This document shows positions 8,128-17,128 of a stretch of 64,000 bases of DNA, in pieces. The notes beneath the pieces are model-generated. The model was not told the origin of the DNA. It made no database searches and worked only from the letters and a program-made list of their open reading frames with translations. Origin of the DNA: Terribacillus halophilus (GTDB taxonomy: Bacteria > Bacillota > Bacilli > Bacillales > Amphibacillaceae); the NCBI RefSeq assembly GCF_900101385.1, contig NZ_FMZB01000002.1, positions 372,001-436,000 of the forward strand, written 5' to 3'. Numbering within the stretch: position 1 is the first letter of the stretch; the number at the start of each line of letters is the position of its first letter. Both the position numbers and the translations under genes were made by a program.

Positions 8128-9213
8128 TTACTTGATCAGTTCAATGTCAGTGTGCGCTATTTCTACCCCATTTGCCAGCAAGGCAATCCGATGCACGCCC
8201 GGATAATGAATCCTGGTGGTCAAGTCTTTCCAGTTATGGGCGCGTTCTTTCGTCACGATTTCTCCTTCTTTAAATACCCGATCCGAGAGGAGGAATTTTT
8301 TCCGCGAGGTCCCGCGCTTTTTAATAAAATCGATGGCATACTCCAATCGTAATTTTGTCTGCTTCCCCACTTTAAAGGAGTACGTCAGACTGGCTGATTC
8401 TCCAATGTTTACGCGATGACGATCCATAGCTATCATGGCATCTTCTAGATTTTCAACTGTTTTCTCATAACCGAATAAAGCCATTACCTCCGGTTCCCCG
8501 TTCCGCAGCAAAGTGCGGCATCCATGCCGAATGATCCAGTCTGTCTCTGGGGAAAATCCGCTCCAGCTTTTGGCCGTCCTAATGACCTGATCAGGATTAT
8601 CCTTGGCAATATCATTCAAATTATTGGCGACACTTTTTCGTACATATAGGGATGTATCAGCTTTCAATAATTCCAGCACCTCGAAAATAGGGCTCGGATC
8701 TGCTTTGAACTGCTTGAGCGCCTGTCCCCACGGGAGCCTTGGGCGGCACCCTTCACTTGCCAGACGTCGTACATGATGATCATCTGATTGCGCCCATTGC
8801 ACCATTTTTTTCATAATCCGCCCAGGTGATTTGATCAGAAATGGCCTGATGGCAAATTCAGCAGTCGATCGCTTCGTAAATTGCTCTAAAGCGTGAAGCG
8901 ATAGTTCCTCATGCTCTGGCTCCTGCCCGAAAACTTCTACAAAGTCCGGGAAGAATAAATAAGGGAACCCTTCACACTGATCCTGGATAGCCAGCAGTAT
9001 ACCTATAGCTTCCGGATAATTCCTTGGGAGGTAAGATCCGAGTACCTGACTGATCTTCCGGATCCGACCTTTTAACTCGAGATCTTCCCAGCTCCCATCC
9101 ATCACTCCTCCCACGAACGCGCTGTCATCGAAATCATGATAGGATTTTTTCACCTTGGAGGCGAAACCTTCCAGGAATTTTCTCGTATATATGGCTTTCA
9201 GAGGTTCTGCCAC
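8128..9213 (-). CDS. DNA alkylation repair protein, AlkD-like HEAT-repeat fold
   Basis: 361 residues. The first about 235 residues form helical repeats with the family stretch LASEGCRPRLPWG and paired Trp/Asp positions known from the AlkC/AlkD clan of alkylpurine glycosylases. The last about 110 residues are beta-rich and look like an added immunoglobulin-like domain, as seen in a long AlkC-type subgroup. The protein likely binds alkylated DNA; glycosylase activity is inferred only from the fold. Its reading frame ends 12 bases before the LOG gene. Confidence 0.75.
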   Translation of the reverse strand: MAEPLKAIYTRKFLEGFASKVKKSYHDFDDSAFVGGVMDGSWEDLELKGRIRKISQVLGSYLPRNYPEAIGILLAIQDQCEGFPYLFFPDFVEVFGQEPEHEELSLHALEQFTKRSTAEFAIRPFLIKSPGRIMKKMVQWAQSDDHHVRRLASEGCRPRLPWGQALKQFKADPSPIFEVLELLKADTSLYVRKSVANNLNDIAKDNPDQVIRTAKSWSGFSPETDWIIRHGCRTLLRNGEPEVMALFGYEKTVENLEDAMIAMDRHRVNIGESASLTYSFKVGKQTKLRLEYAIDFIKKRGTSRKKFLLSDRVFKEGEIVTKERAHNWKDLTTRIHYPGVHRIALLANGVEIAHTDIELIK

Positions 9214-9283
9214 CTTTATCGCCTCCAGGATATCTTTGTCTAATATTCTACAGGAAAAAAGCGGTAAACTACAAATGGAGTTG

Positions 9284-9910
9284 TCAGAAAATACGCTTGA
9301 AAAATTGAACGAAGAAAAGGATGGAAAAATAGCTGAGAATTATTCCTGCGCCAATGGAAACCCATTTGACGAATGTCTCATTGACTACCTTCCTCGTACC
9401 TGCGACGATACTCATCAGGCCGATATCATGCACCTGTATACCTGCCAGGATACCGAGTCCGGCGACTATGAATGACAGCTCGCTCCCTTCAGAAAAACTG
9501 CTGGATAAGAAGGTTCCAAAAACGCTTATCCAAAATACGAGATTACTAGGGGAAACTGCTACAAGTAGTCCATTTTTGTAAGATGACAACAGTTTTTTTG
9601 TCGTTTTTTCACCGTTGATCGTAATCTGCTTGTCCGCATTTTTGATGCTGTCATATGCAATATACAATAAGAAGATAGCACCAAGCAGCCACATTCCAGT
9701 TTGGATCGTCGGTGCTGCCAAAATCGGAGCCAAACCGAGAAAAAGGGCGACCATCAGCAGAAAGTCGACTGTCATACCGCCGACTCCGACCAACCATCCA
9801 TGCCAGAAACCGTTTTTTAAGCCCTGCTTCGTCATTTCTATTGTTACTGTTCCAACAGGCAAAGCGATTGAGAGCCCTAACAGTACGTTTGTCAGAAACA
9901 AAGATAACAT
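9284..9910 (-). CDS. LysE-family exporter
   Basis: 208 residues, six membrane helices, with the N-terminal pattern GLSIALPVGTVTIEM and the G-rich GWLVGVGGMTVDFLL that mark LysE/RhtB exporters of amino acids or related metabolites. The second half carries AVSPSNLVFWISVFGTF, the conserved NP/NL-type loop. Substrate unknown; it is a lone gene and needs no partner. Confidence 0.85.
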   Translation of the reverse strand: MLSLFLTNVLLGLSIALPVGTVTIEMTKQGLKNGFWHGWLVGVGGMTVDFLLMVALFLGLAPILAAPTIQTGMWLLGAIFLLYIAYDSIKNADKQITINGEKTTKKLLSSYKNGLLVAVSPSNLVFWISVFGTFLSSSFSEGSELSFIVAGLGILAGIQVHDIGLMSIVAGTRKVVNETFVKWVSIGAGIILSYFSILFFVQFFKRIF

Positions 9911-9984
9911 CGTTTATCACCGCCTAATAGATTACATTAAATATACATAAAATTGGGTATTCATACAACGGAAGGATATGTAGC

Positions 9985-10405
9985 TTGTCCAAGCAACAAA
10001 TCCGACTGCGTCCAATTTCTGTTTCCGATGCACCAATTTTATTCCGATCCTGATGTGACTGTCTCTATGAATATCACTCCTATGCAATCTATAGAGCAAG
10101 CAGAAGAGATGATCTTGTATATGACACAACTTGATCATGTTAATCGATGTGGTGAACCAACACGGCTGTGAGATAGGCAAGTTACTCTGGCGAAGAGGAT
10201 ATGAGTAAGCGCTTCAAATCTTGCTCAAGAAGGCTTTCATACATTAAGAGGTTTAACAGGGTAGAAACAAAGGTGAAGCCTGGAAATATGCCTTCTCGCA
10301 GGCTATTGGAGAAATCAGGTTTTTTATAAAGAGGAAACTTTACATCAAGGTTTTTTTTTCGATAAAACCATTTACAGCCTGCTTTGCCCTGACTATCCAT
10401 CTATA
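9985..10405 (+). pseudogene. Decayed GNAT acetyltransferase gene
   Basis: The 545-base gap between the LysE and YrvL genes is explained by a broken RimJ-type acetyltransferase. A TTG at 9985 behind GGAAGGA opens MSKQQIRLRPISVSDAPILF; a frame change near 10040 continues YSDPDVTVSMNITPMQSIEQ and an EEMI helix; from about 10165 to 10250 comes GEIGKLLWRRGY, stop, ALQILLKKAF; then in another frame VETKVKPGN, PSRRLLEKSGF, stop, and RGNFTSRFFF. These pieces are, in order, the canonical GNAT segments including the acetyl-CoA binding and LLEKxGF motifs. At least three frameshifts or stops make it non-functional. Open frames on either strand here are chance. Confidence 0.7.
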
Positions 10406-10456
10406 TGAAACTTCCAGCTGTATGATACGTATGAAAAGTCAGAGAGAACATATGGG

Positions 10457-10930
10457 GTGATAGCGGTGGCATTGAGACAGCCAAAGATGAAGCAAAACGA
10501 AGATTCAAAGATACTGTTAAAAATCATTCTATCCATATTAGTAGTTTGTTCCATTGCTTTTGTTGGTGTAATCTACTATTTTGGATTCTTGGGTGCCTTC
10601 AGTATCCTTGGTGTTGCTTATGAATCACCCAAGCATTTAGCCGTGTTTGTCGGTATATACTTAATTCTGAGTATTATCGGTGAGTTATTTGTAAAAGCTT
10701 TCTACTATATTCTAATTAAAAAGACAAAGACGCAAACATTTCATGAATACATGTTTGCCTTCTCTTTGAATTTCCTGATGAACTGGATTATTATCTCCAT
10801 CGTAAATGGATTGTACAAACCTGTAGACTTGGCTTGGTATACAGAGATTGTCCTGGCTGCCTTCATCGCGCTGACAGAGGTGACCTTAGATCTCGAAACC
10901 AAAAAAAAGAAAGGAAGCCGCACAAAATGA
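10457..10930 (+). CDS. YrvL-family regulatory membrane protein
   Basis: About 147-157 residues with four membrane helices. The central GAFSILGVAYES, then a helix with IIGELFVKAFYY and a later conserved NWIIISIVNGL pattern fit the YrvL family, named for a membrane protein that holds a sigma factor inactive in Bacillus subtilis (the RsiO/YvrL-type anti-sigma role). No sigma factor gene lies nearby, so that role is only inference here. The start is unclear: GTG 10457, GTG 10466, TTG 10472 or ATG 10487 are all in frame, and none has a perfect ribosome site. Confidence 0.6.
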   Translation: MIAVALRQPKMKQNEDSKILLKIILSILVVCSIAFVGVIYYFGFLGAFSILGVAYESPKHLAVFVGIYLILSIIGELFVKAFYYILIKKTKTQTFHEYMFAFSLNFLMNWIIISIVNGLYKPVDLAWYTEIVLAAFIALTEVTLDLETKKKKGSRTK

Positions 10931-10950
10931 GCCCGGCTTCTTTTCCTTTT
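10905..10950. terminator. Bidirectional terminator
   Basis: GAAGCCG (10914-10920) and CGGCTTC (10934-10940) with A-rich and T-rich flanks on both sides. It serves the YrvL-like gene and the small convergent YjcZ-like gene. Confidence 0.7.
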
Positions 10951-10952
10951 AA

Positions 10953-11063
10953 TTAATAACCGTAGCCGCCAACGTAGGAAGCACCGATGATGATCAACAA
11001 GATGAAAAGTACTACCAAAAGCGCGAAACCGCTGCCGTAACCTTTACCATAACCTTCAGACAT
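10953..11063 (-). CDS. YjcZ-like small Gly/Tyr-rich membrane protein
   Basis: 36 codons: a Gly-Tyr rich head ([12 protein letters not shown]), one hydrophobic helix ([15 protein letters not shown]) and the tail ASYVGGYGY. This is the YjcZ/SscA type of tiny protein found in many copies in spore-forming bacilli and tied to spore assembly or germination. The start is supported by AAGGAGGG seven bases upstream. It is transcribed alone toward the shared terminator. Confidence 0.75.
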   Translation of the reverse strand: MSEGYGKGYGSGFALLVVLFILLIIIGASYVGGYGY

Positions 11064-11151
11064 GATATCCCTCCTTTTTGATTCAAGTCATTCTATGTAT
11101 GAGTCTTCATATGGGTACCGATTAACACATAAGAAAAATCCCTTAAACAGC

Positions 11152-11187
11152 AAAAATCGCTTCCGAAACAGTGCATTCGGAAGCGAT
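11152..11187 (-). terminator. Terminator of gsiB
   Basis: Eleven paired bases, ATCGCTTCCGA (11156-11166) with TCGGAAGCGAT (11177-11187), followed on the minus strand by a run of T. Confidence 0.85.
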
Positions 11188-11221
11188 CACTTTTGCTTTC
11201 TCAATTGCTCACGCTGCTTTC

Positions 11222-11599
11222 TTAGTTATTTTTGTTGGAACGTCCGCCTTTTGCGCCGATTTCCTGAAAGTGCTTTTTATTATGGGCATCTGCGTTTGCA
11301 TTTCCACCCTTGGAGCCGATCTCCTCGTAGAAATCCTGTCCGTGACTATCAGCTGTCGCATTACCGCCTTGAGAACCGATATTCTGGAAATGTTCTTTGT
11401 CATGCGCATCAGCATTTGCTTGTCCGCCCTTGGAGCCAATATCCTGGAAATGCTCTTTGTCATGCGCATCAGCATTCGCTTGTCCGCCTTTAGAGCCAAT
11501 ATCTTCATAAAATTCTTTGTTATGACTATTGGATGTTGCTTGTCCGCCTTTTTTGCCTGCTTCTTCATAACTCATCTTATTATTATTGTTCTGTGCCAT
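11222..11599 (-). CDS. gsiB: General stress protein GsiB-like, KGG repeats
   Basis: 125 residues (GsiB of Bacillus subtilis has 123). After MAQNNNNKMSYEEAGKKGG it is made of five repeats of about 20 residues built on the pattern E-x-IGSKGGQANADAHDKEHF. Such KGG-repeat proteins are hydrophilic, LEA-like and protect against drying, heat or salt. The start at 11599 is fixed by GGAGGAG; upstream codons in the same frame are not coding. A SigB-type promoter lies 69 bases upstream and makes general-stress control likely. Confidence 0.85.
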   Translation of the reverse strand: MAQNNNNKMSYEEAGKKGGQATSNSHNKEFYEDIGSKGGQANADAHDKEHFQDIGSKGGQANADAHDKEHFQNIGSQGGNATADSHGQDFYEEIGSKGGNANADAHNKKHFQEIGAKGGRSNKNN

Positions 11600-11644
11600 G
11601 TTAATCTCCTCCTCCAGATGTCTCTTTCGTAGTAGTTTAACGTT

Positions 11645-11656
11645 GCGCGGCCGCGC
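11645..11656. other. GC-rich 12-bp palindrome in the gsiB leader
   Basis: GCGCGGCCGCGC, a perfect palindrome, stands between the SigB start point and the ribosome site. In RNA it could only make a very tight loop; it stands out against the AT-rich surroundings. Confidence 0.5.
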
Positions 11657-11667
11657 TTGGTGAATGT

Positions 11668-11692
11668 ATTCCCGAATCACACCTGTATAAAC
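11668..11692 (-). promoter_or_regulatory. SigB promoter of gsiB
   Basis: On the minus strand GTTTAT, 13 bases, GGGAAT. The Bacillus SigB consensus is GTTTaa, 12-14 bases, GGGtAt, so both elements and the spacing match. Confidence 0.75.
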
Positions 11693-11874
11693 ATGATGAA
11701 GAGAAGTTAGGAATAAAGTCTAACAATAGGAAAGTTCCTTTTCTGAAACGGGGAAAACTGCACAGTTTCAGGGTGCTTTTTTTCCAAATAGGTTGCAAGA
11801 ATGCAAGTGAGGGTGAGGAAAGATATGCAAAAAAAGAAGCAGGAAATGACTCATTCCCTGCTAATCCAGATATT

Positions 11875-14148
11875 TTAAGAAGCACATTTCCAGCTCTTAT
11901 CGTGCCCTTTCCCTTTTCCTTTTCCTTTATCGGCACCTTTATGTTTTCCGTTATCGTTTTTACAGGGTGCAGCCTGATCTGTTTGCGCTGATTTGACAAT
12001 ATTATTTGCTGAAACAGGCTTAAGCTGATACGTATCATGGAAGATTGAGGATACGCCTGTAATGTCAACTTTTTCTCCAACCTGGAACTGGGAGACGAAG
12101 GTATCATGATTCAACCCGATTCTATTATCGACCCGTACACGAACTACATTCCCGTCAGCTGCTTCTGCATCAAACTCAAATGTACCATAAGTGCCAAACG
12201 CCTCGATATTATTAATCGTCACTTCCTTAAGTTTAACGAGCTGGCCTTGATTCGTGTCATCAATAACAGACACGGTCTTTGGTGCGGGAATATCTGCTTG
12301 TCCAATAACTTCGGACTTGATGATATCCGTGACTTCCACTTCTCCATTATACGTAGTCTTTACCGCACTGATTTGGACCAAATCTCCAGCTTTAAAGCTG
12401 TCACTATCTTGAAATACATAGATTCCGCCACTCTCATCCTGCAGATAAAACCCTTTTCCGCCAAAGCTACCTGGTGTGGATGTTACAATGCCTTCAACCG
12501 TTACTACCTCACCATCCGCAGCCTTACGTGCTTCTTGGATGGCTACCTGCTGCGGCAGTTCTGTTTCATCATCCGGCAATGGCTCTGCATCCACATTCCC
12601 GACCTGCACGGACTTCGTCAATAGATTGCTGCCATCCTTGCGAAGGCGCAGGTTTGCCGTACCATCCGCAGTAGCAGGATTTAATTGAGCAGGTATGTCC
12701 ACTGAAGCTCTTCCTGTCGCATCTGCCGTAACGGAAAAGCTGCTGCTATACCCATAGCTGCCCGGCCAAGAGCCCGTCGTATTGAATTTACCAATCTGCT
12801 GTCCTCCCGGCAGATAGGCACCCAACTGCAGACCTGTCAGTGTTTCACCTGGTTCCAAATCCTCCACAACAACCCGTACGGTAAATTCCTGCTGTGTCGG
12901 CAAAGTAGCCGGTGCCACCACATCATAAGTAGGGTTGGAAGCGACTTCATCCGATCCGTAGGAACCAGCGGCAAACGTACTTGGATCATACCAGCGATAG
13001 CCAGCTGGAGGATTGGTCCATGGCTCTTTTTGTGTTTCCGTAGTCAGTTCAGGATTTTCATTGATTGTATCCGTTTCGAGCAAAGGTGTCTTCTCACTCA
13101 AAGTAATGGAAGTCTCCTCGAAGTTGGCATAGCTTTCCTTTTCACTCAGCCACTCCATGACATTCAGCATGTATTGTCCGTTATTTCCTTCCCCGGTGAA
13201 GCCATCATACGTGCGCTTCGTACGTCCGTTGTCTTCGCGAAGATACTTCGGCGTCGCATCTTCTACAGGTGAAGAGTCACCGATGAATGCGGCTTTTCCC
13301 TGCTCCACTTTTGAAATGGCTGCAAAAGCCCCTTCTTCAATCCCGCCGCCAGCATATACCCCCTGGTCGACAGCATTCGGCCATGCCGGGATATTTTCCG
13401 GGAAATATATCAAACCTTTTGCCTTTGTCGGATCAAGGATTGTCAATGTGGATCCGGCATGGGATTCTACCACTTCAATACCTTCTGTAATACCAAAGGA
13501 GTCAGATGGATCCACTACAGTTTGACCGGATTCTATATCGCCTAAAGCATTAAACCGGAAGCGGATACCAAAGTTTTCTCCAAGCCAGTCGGAGCTTTCC
13601 ACCCCTTGCATCCGATCGGAGTTCGCCTCTTCCGTTGACATTCCTTTTGTTGGATCATCAAATGCGCCCCGGCGGTAACCATTGAAGATTTCGCCAGAGT
13701 CCCAGCGATTATAGTTGCGGTCGGCGTTATAATGGTCTCCGATGAAAAAGATACTGCCACCTTCCTGCGTAAAGCGAAGCATTGCATCCTGTTCAGATTT
13801 CTTAAATGCGATGTTTGGTTCTGGAATGACGAAAACATCATACCCGCTCAGATCTTCATAAGTAATAGGTGATGTTTTCCTTAGCTCCTTCACAAAATAG
13901 CCCTCTTCAGCCAGGGCATCGCCAAAATCGGAAAAGGCACCATCGATCACCCAGTCTGCAGCACCGGCAGTCTGTCCATGCGTATTATCAAATAAGACCC
14001 TTTTCCCATTCGCCTCTCCCTTCGGCTGTATTTCCGGAGCTGGGTCAGCTGCGGTCTCAGCCTCGCTATACACGCCAAAGCCAAATACAGTAAATGGGAT
14101 AAGTAAGACAGCCAATACAAAGCTTTTCCAATCCACCACTCTCTTCAC
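11875..14148 (-). CDS. Large exported protein with ThuA/DUF4350-like and OB-fold domains
   Basis: 757 residues. A signal peptide (basic MKRVVDWK, hydrophobic to about 28) is followed by a Rossmann-like domain (about 45-350) with VLFDNTHGQTAGAADW, DVFVIPEPN and GGSIFFIGDHYNADRN, which recalls DUF4350/glutamine-amidotransferase-like domains. Residues about 410-530 are a beta-sandwich. Two OB-like modules follow (about 540-720; VVTVEGIVTSTPGSF and VDITGVSSIFHDTYQL), like those of secreted nucleases such as YhcR. The tail is a Lys/Gly-rich KGKGKGKGHDKSWKC. Binding of nucleic acid or sugar outside the cell is inferred; no catalytic nuclease motif is evident. Confidence 0.65.
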   Translation of the reverse strand: MKRVVDWKSFVLAVLLIPFTVFGFGVYSEAETAADPAPEIQPKGEANGKRVLFDNTHGQTAGAADWVIDGAFSDFGDALAEEGYFVKELRKTSPITYEDLSGYDVFVIPEPNIAFKKSEQDAMLRFTQEGGSIFFIGDHYNADRNYNRWDSGEIFNGYRRGAFDDPTKGMSTEEANSDRMQGVESSDWLGENFGIRFRFNALGDIESGQTVVDPSDSFGITEGIEVVESHAGSTLTILDPTKAKGLIYFPENIPAWPNAVDQGVYAGGGIEEGAFAAISKVEQGKAAFIGDSSPVEDATPKYLREDNGRTKRTYDGFTGEGNNGQYMLNVMEWLSEKESYANFEETSITLSEKTPLLETDTINENPELTTETQKEPWTNPPAGYRWYDPSTFAAGSYGSDEVASNPTYDVVAPATLPTQQEFTVRVVVEDLEPGETLTGLQLGAYLPGGQQIGKFNTTGSWPGSYGYSSSFSVTADATGRASVDIPAQLNPATADGTANLRLRKDGSNLLTKSVQVGNVDAEPLPDDETELPQQVAIQEARKAADGEVVTVEGIVTSTPGSFGGKGFYLQDESGGIYVFQDSDSFKAGDLVQISAVKTTYNGEVEVTDIIKSEVIGQADIPAPKTVSVIDDTNQGQLVKLKEVTINNIEAFGTYGTFEFDAEAADGNVVRVRVDNRIGLNHDTFVSQFQVGEKVDITGVSSIFHDTYQLKPVSANNIVKSAQTDQAAPCKNDNGKHKGADKGKGKGKGHDKSWKCAS

Positions 14149-14310
14149 GAGCAGATTCCTCCCTTATTTTTATAGACAAAGCATAGCAAATACTTCTCCC
14201 TGTTTGCGTCCGTTTACAGAAAACCTACAAATAATAGAGAATATTTACGCTGCTGTAATCCTACTGTCTAAAAGATGGTTTCCTTATCATTTCACAACCA
14301 TTGCACGAAA

Positions 14311-14338
14311 AAACCTGCATGCTGTCGCATGCAGGTTT
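14311..14338. terminator. Terminator of the beta-helix gene
   Basis: A 12-base perfect stem AAACCTGCATGC (14311-14322) with GCATGCAGGTTT (14327-14338), loop TGTC. Confidence 0.85.
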
Positions 14339-14341
14339 TAC

Positions 14342-15751
14342 TTAATCGATGACTGCCTGTGCAGTCGTGCCTACTTTCAAGGTGAAATCTTTACTGGAGG
14401 CATCCATGTAATGCACTTCCAAATACGCAGAATCTTCTTCCTGTCCAGTCGCTTGCTGATAACTGCCAAAGTCATTGTATTCCTGTTGTTTCCAAACCCA
14501 GCTGTTTTCCGTATCTTTATCATACACATTGCGATTCATCGTTGTGTTGTAATTCGTTAGGAAGTAGTTGGAAATGAACAGCCCTGTTTTACTAGATGTA
14601 AATACATTATGTGAAATATCATTATCTCTGATATCATGCTGTAAAAGCAGCTGACCGCCATAAAGATCCTTGGTGTCGTTTTGATAAAGTACGTTATAGG
14701 TGATAGAGGAATTTTTAGTTCCACCGCGTTCCTCATCATAACCACCTATTGAAATACCTGTATAGTTGTTTTCATACACTTTGTTTTCAGTGATGAGAAT
14801 GTTCTCTGCGTACTGACCTTTATGCTCGGAAGTTGCCTCAATACCTAAGTCATTGCGGAAAACCGTATTGCCTTTGATTTTGATATTTTTTGCACCATCC
14901 ACATATATACCGCCTGCGGAATAATCCTCACCGTATGCCGGATTACCATAGGAAGAGTTATCATGGACCACGTTACCTTGAACTGTCCCGTTTCGCACAT
15001 AATCAGCCTCTGAATCTTCCGCTACCCCTTCGTAGCCAATCAGATCGATACCGATGTTGTTATTATGGCGAACTGTATTGCCTGTAACAGCAAAACCATC
15101 GATATTGCCATTCAGGACCACCGCTTCACTGGCTCCCAGAGTCAATTCTTCCACCATATTGTCCATGACTCGGATCTGTTCCATCTTACCAGTGCCGTAT
15201 ACCGCAATACCATGGGCATTCCCTTCATCTGCTGTATTCCTAATTTGATGGATATGATTTTGAATGATATTGATATAAGAGCTATTGCCCGATACAGAAA
15301 TACCCATCACCGCATAATCCGGCGAATCTGTCGTCAAATCCTGAAGGGTCAGTCCTTGAATCGTGATGTAGCGCTTGCTATCCACGTTGACCAGCGCTGC
15401 ATCTTCATCCATTGTCTGTTCTTTCCCGCTGATGACCACATCTTCATTTTCGTAGTTACGAATTACCAACGGCGCTTCCTTCGTTCCGCTATTGGTCACA
15501 TCAAATCCATCCGAATACGTTCCCTTGCGAATGTAGACGGTTGTACCGGCAGAAGCAAGGTCCACGGCCGCTTGAATCGTACGAAGAGGCTTCTCCTTTG
15601 TTCCTTCATTCCCATCATCTCCATCAGTGGCGACGAATAACTGCTTTGGAACGGTTACCGCTTCGACTTCCTTCTTGTTGTTTGCTGCAATCGAATAGAT
15701 GCCTGCACTGATCAAGCACAGTACGATTGCGATCAGGATCGATAATCTCAT
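14342..15751 (-). CDS. Surface parallel beta-helix protein (pectate-lyase-like fold)
   Basis: About 469 residues from the ATG at 15751, which is followed at once by a membrane anchor (LSILIAIVLCLISAGIYSIA); in-frame codons up to 15850 lack a ribosome site. The first extracellular stretch FVATDGDDGNEGTKEKPLRT is the DUF1565 opening of right-handed beta-helix proteins, then about ten coils with repeated NxI, NxV and GI elements. Homologues are polysaccharide lyases, hydrolases or binding proteins. No lyase catalytic residues can be named with safety. It shares strand and possible surface location with the 757-residue protein downstream. Confidence 0.7.
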   Translation of the reverse strand: MRLSILIAIVLCLISAGIYSIAANNKKEVEAVTVPKQLFVATDGDDGNEGTKEKPLRTIQAAVDLASAGTTVYIRKGTYSDGFDVTNSGTKEAPLVIRNYENEDVVISGKEQTMDEDAALVNVDSKRYITIQGLTLQDLTTDSPDYAVMGISVSGNSSYINIIQNHIHQIRNTADEGNAHGIAVYGTGKMEQIRVMDNMVEELTLGASEAVVLNGNIDGFAVTGNTVRHNNNIGIDLIGYEGVAEDSEADYVRNGTVQGNVVHDNSSYGNPAYGEDYSAGGIYVDGAKNIKIKGNTVFRNDLGIEATSEHKGQYAENILITENKVYENNYTGISIGGYDEERGGTKNSSITYNVLYQNDTKDLYGGQLLLQHDIRDNDISHNVFTSSKTGLFISNYFLTNYNTTMNRNVYDKDTENSWVWKQQEYNDFGSYQQATGQEEDSAYLEVHYMDASSKDFTLKVGTTAQAVID

Positions 15752-15863
15752 TTGCCGACTCTTTTCTATGCAATATTTGCCGTTCTTGGCTACTGCTAGT
15801 ATGATACCTGTCATCGACCAATTTGTATAGGAGCTCAGCGTAATCTTCATAAAATCTTTATTG

Positions 15864-16259
15864 TCACAAAAATCGCTCTTTTAATTCGGGAGATGGCAGC
15901 ATACATTGATTTTGTTTGCCGAACCAACGATAACGATTCCTGGCTACATACCGATACATCATATCTCGAATCGGCCTCGATATGATTAAAGCAGCAGCAG
16001 CTAATTTCCAGACTCCGTCCAGGTGGCGGGCAATACGTAGAACCGCACTGGATTGCGTATATACTCTGTTGCCCTTCACAAATATGATGCTGTCGACTTC
16101 GTCAGGAATCTGTTTTGCTTCTTTCAGCTTACTACCGAAATCACTTTGCAGGGACGCAAATTTAAAATAGGCCCCTTTATCATGCTTAATGATGAATTGG
16201 ACACTGCCATTGCACAGATTGCATACACCATCAAAAAGAATGATCGCCTCGTTGTCCAT
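15864..16259 (-). CDS. yuxK: DCC-family thiol-disulfide oxidoreductase (YuxK-like)
   Basis: 131 residues. The name-giving motif is at the start, FDGVCNLCNGSVQFI (D-x-x-C-x-x-C), followed by FKFASLQSDFGSKL and the C-terminal YRWFGKQNQC that completes DUF393. The family is thought to handle disulfides, but its substrate is unknown. ATG 16259 is used because AGGAGGG stands 6 bases before it; it is one base behind the upstream gene. Confidence 0.85.
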   Translation of the reverse strand: MDNEAIILFDGVCNLCNGSVQFIIKHDKGAYFKFASLQSDFGSKLKEAKQIPDEVDSIIFVKGNRVYTQSSAVLRIARHLDGVWKLAAAALIISRPIRDMMYRYVARNRYRWFGKQNQCMLPSPELKERFL

Positions 16260-16260
16260 T

Positions 16261-17040
16261 CTAGCCCTCCTGTTCTTCACTCACTCTATTATGCAGTATC
16301 AATTCATTTTCTTTTGTCAGATAGGTTGTCTTGTAGACTTCCCGGCGGTCCAAATTCTTTTCCATTAATGTCACATAATACGTTTCTTTTTCCCCTGGAA
16401 CGGCTTCGATAACCGTTTCTCTCGTAAAACGTTCTCCGAACATATCCCATTGCTCCACCTTGCCTGTTTCTTCCGGAAATCCGCCATTCTCTCCTTGCCC
16501 ATGCCGCTCTGTAACGAAGATAACTGCTTCTCTGGCAGAATAACCTGGATCATCGAGCACCACTTCATCTGTCGGTGCTGGTACCGACTGAATCTGACCG
16601 ATGATGAAGACTGTCAGATAGAATGGCAAAGGCACATAGAGAACCAGCCATCCAAGACGCCCTTTCTCTGTCACATATATCAGTGCAAGTTCTATCAGTG
16701 CAAAGAGTATAGCTAAAAATGCACCTAGACCTGCAGTGAATAACAGCGTCGCTGGAACTGGCGAAGGTAAGGCTACAACTGAAAAAGGAAGTCCGCCTAT
16801 GCCATGCAACGCAACATATAGCCCTGAGCTACCCAAGTCCACTGGCGTTATTTTTGTACTGATCAACCATGAAATAAAGATTCCATAGATAAATACAAAA
16901 GGACTCATATACATTGCAAAAATCAGTGCTCCTCCAACACCAATCTCCTGATTCTCTGCCAGAAATCCATTTAATCCTACAAACAAGGAAAACAAACTGA
17001 TAAGCAAAAAACCGGCTCCAAATTTATGTTTCAATCTCAT
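16261..17040 (-). CDS. Hypothetical membrane protein
   Basis: About 259 residues: four to five membrane helices in the first 160 residues, then a hydrophilic domain of about 100 residues with Glu-rich beta strands. I do not recognise a family. The start at 17040 follows GGGAGGG at proper distance; a codon 15 bases further upstream overlaps that ribosome site. It is one base before the yuxK-like gene, so the two form an operon. Confidence 0.6.
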   Translation of the reverse strand: MRLKHKFGAGFLLISLFSLFVGLNGFLAENQEIGVGGALIFAMYMSPFVFIYGIFISWLISTKITPVDLGSSGLYVALHGIGGLPFSVVALPSPVPATLLFTAGLGAFLAILFALIELALIYVTEKGRLGWLVLYVPLPFYLTVFIIGQIQSVPAPTDEVVLDDPGYSAREAVIFVTERHGQGENGGFPEETGKVEQWDMFGERFTRETVIEAVPGEKETYYVTLMEKNLDRREVYKTTYLTKENELILHNRVSEEQEG

Positions 17041-17128
17041 CGTTCGCCCTCCCATCCATCTTTATCTCTATACATTTTGCTTCTTTTATCCCTCCATCAG
17101 TTAACTACAGACCGAAATAGTTCATTTC

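Noticed and set aside
9932-10400. Two minus-strand frames of 72-82 codons in the gap before the YrvL-like gene
   Set aside because: The DNA is better explained by a decayed plus-strand acetyltransferase whose motifs run across three frames.
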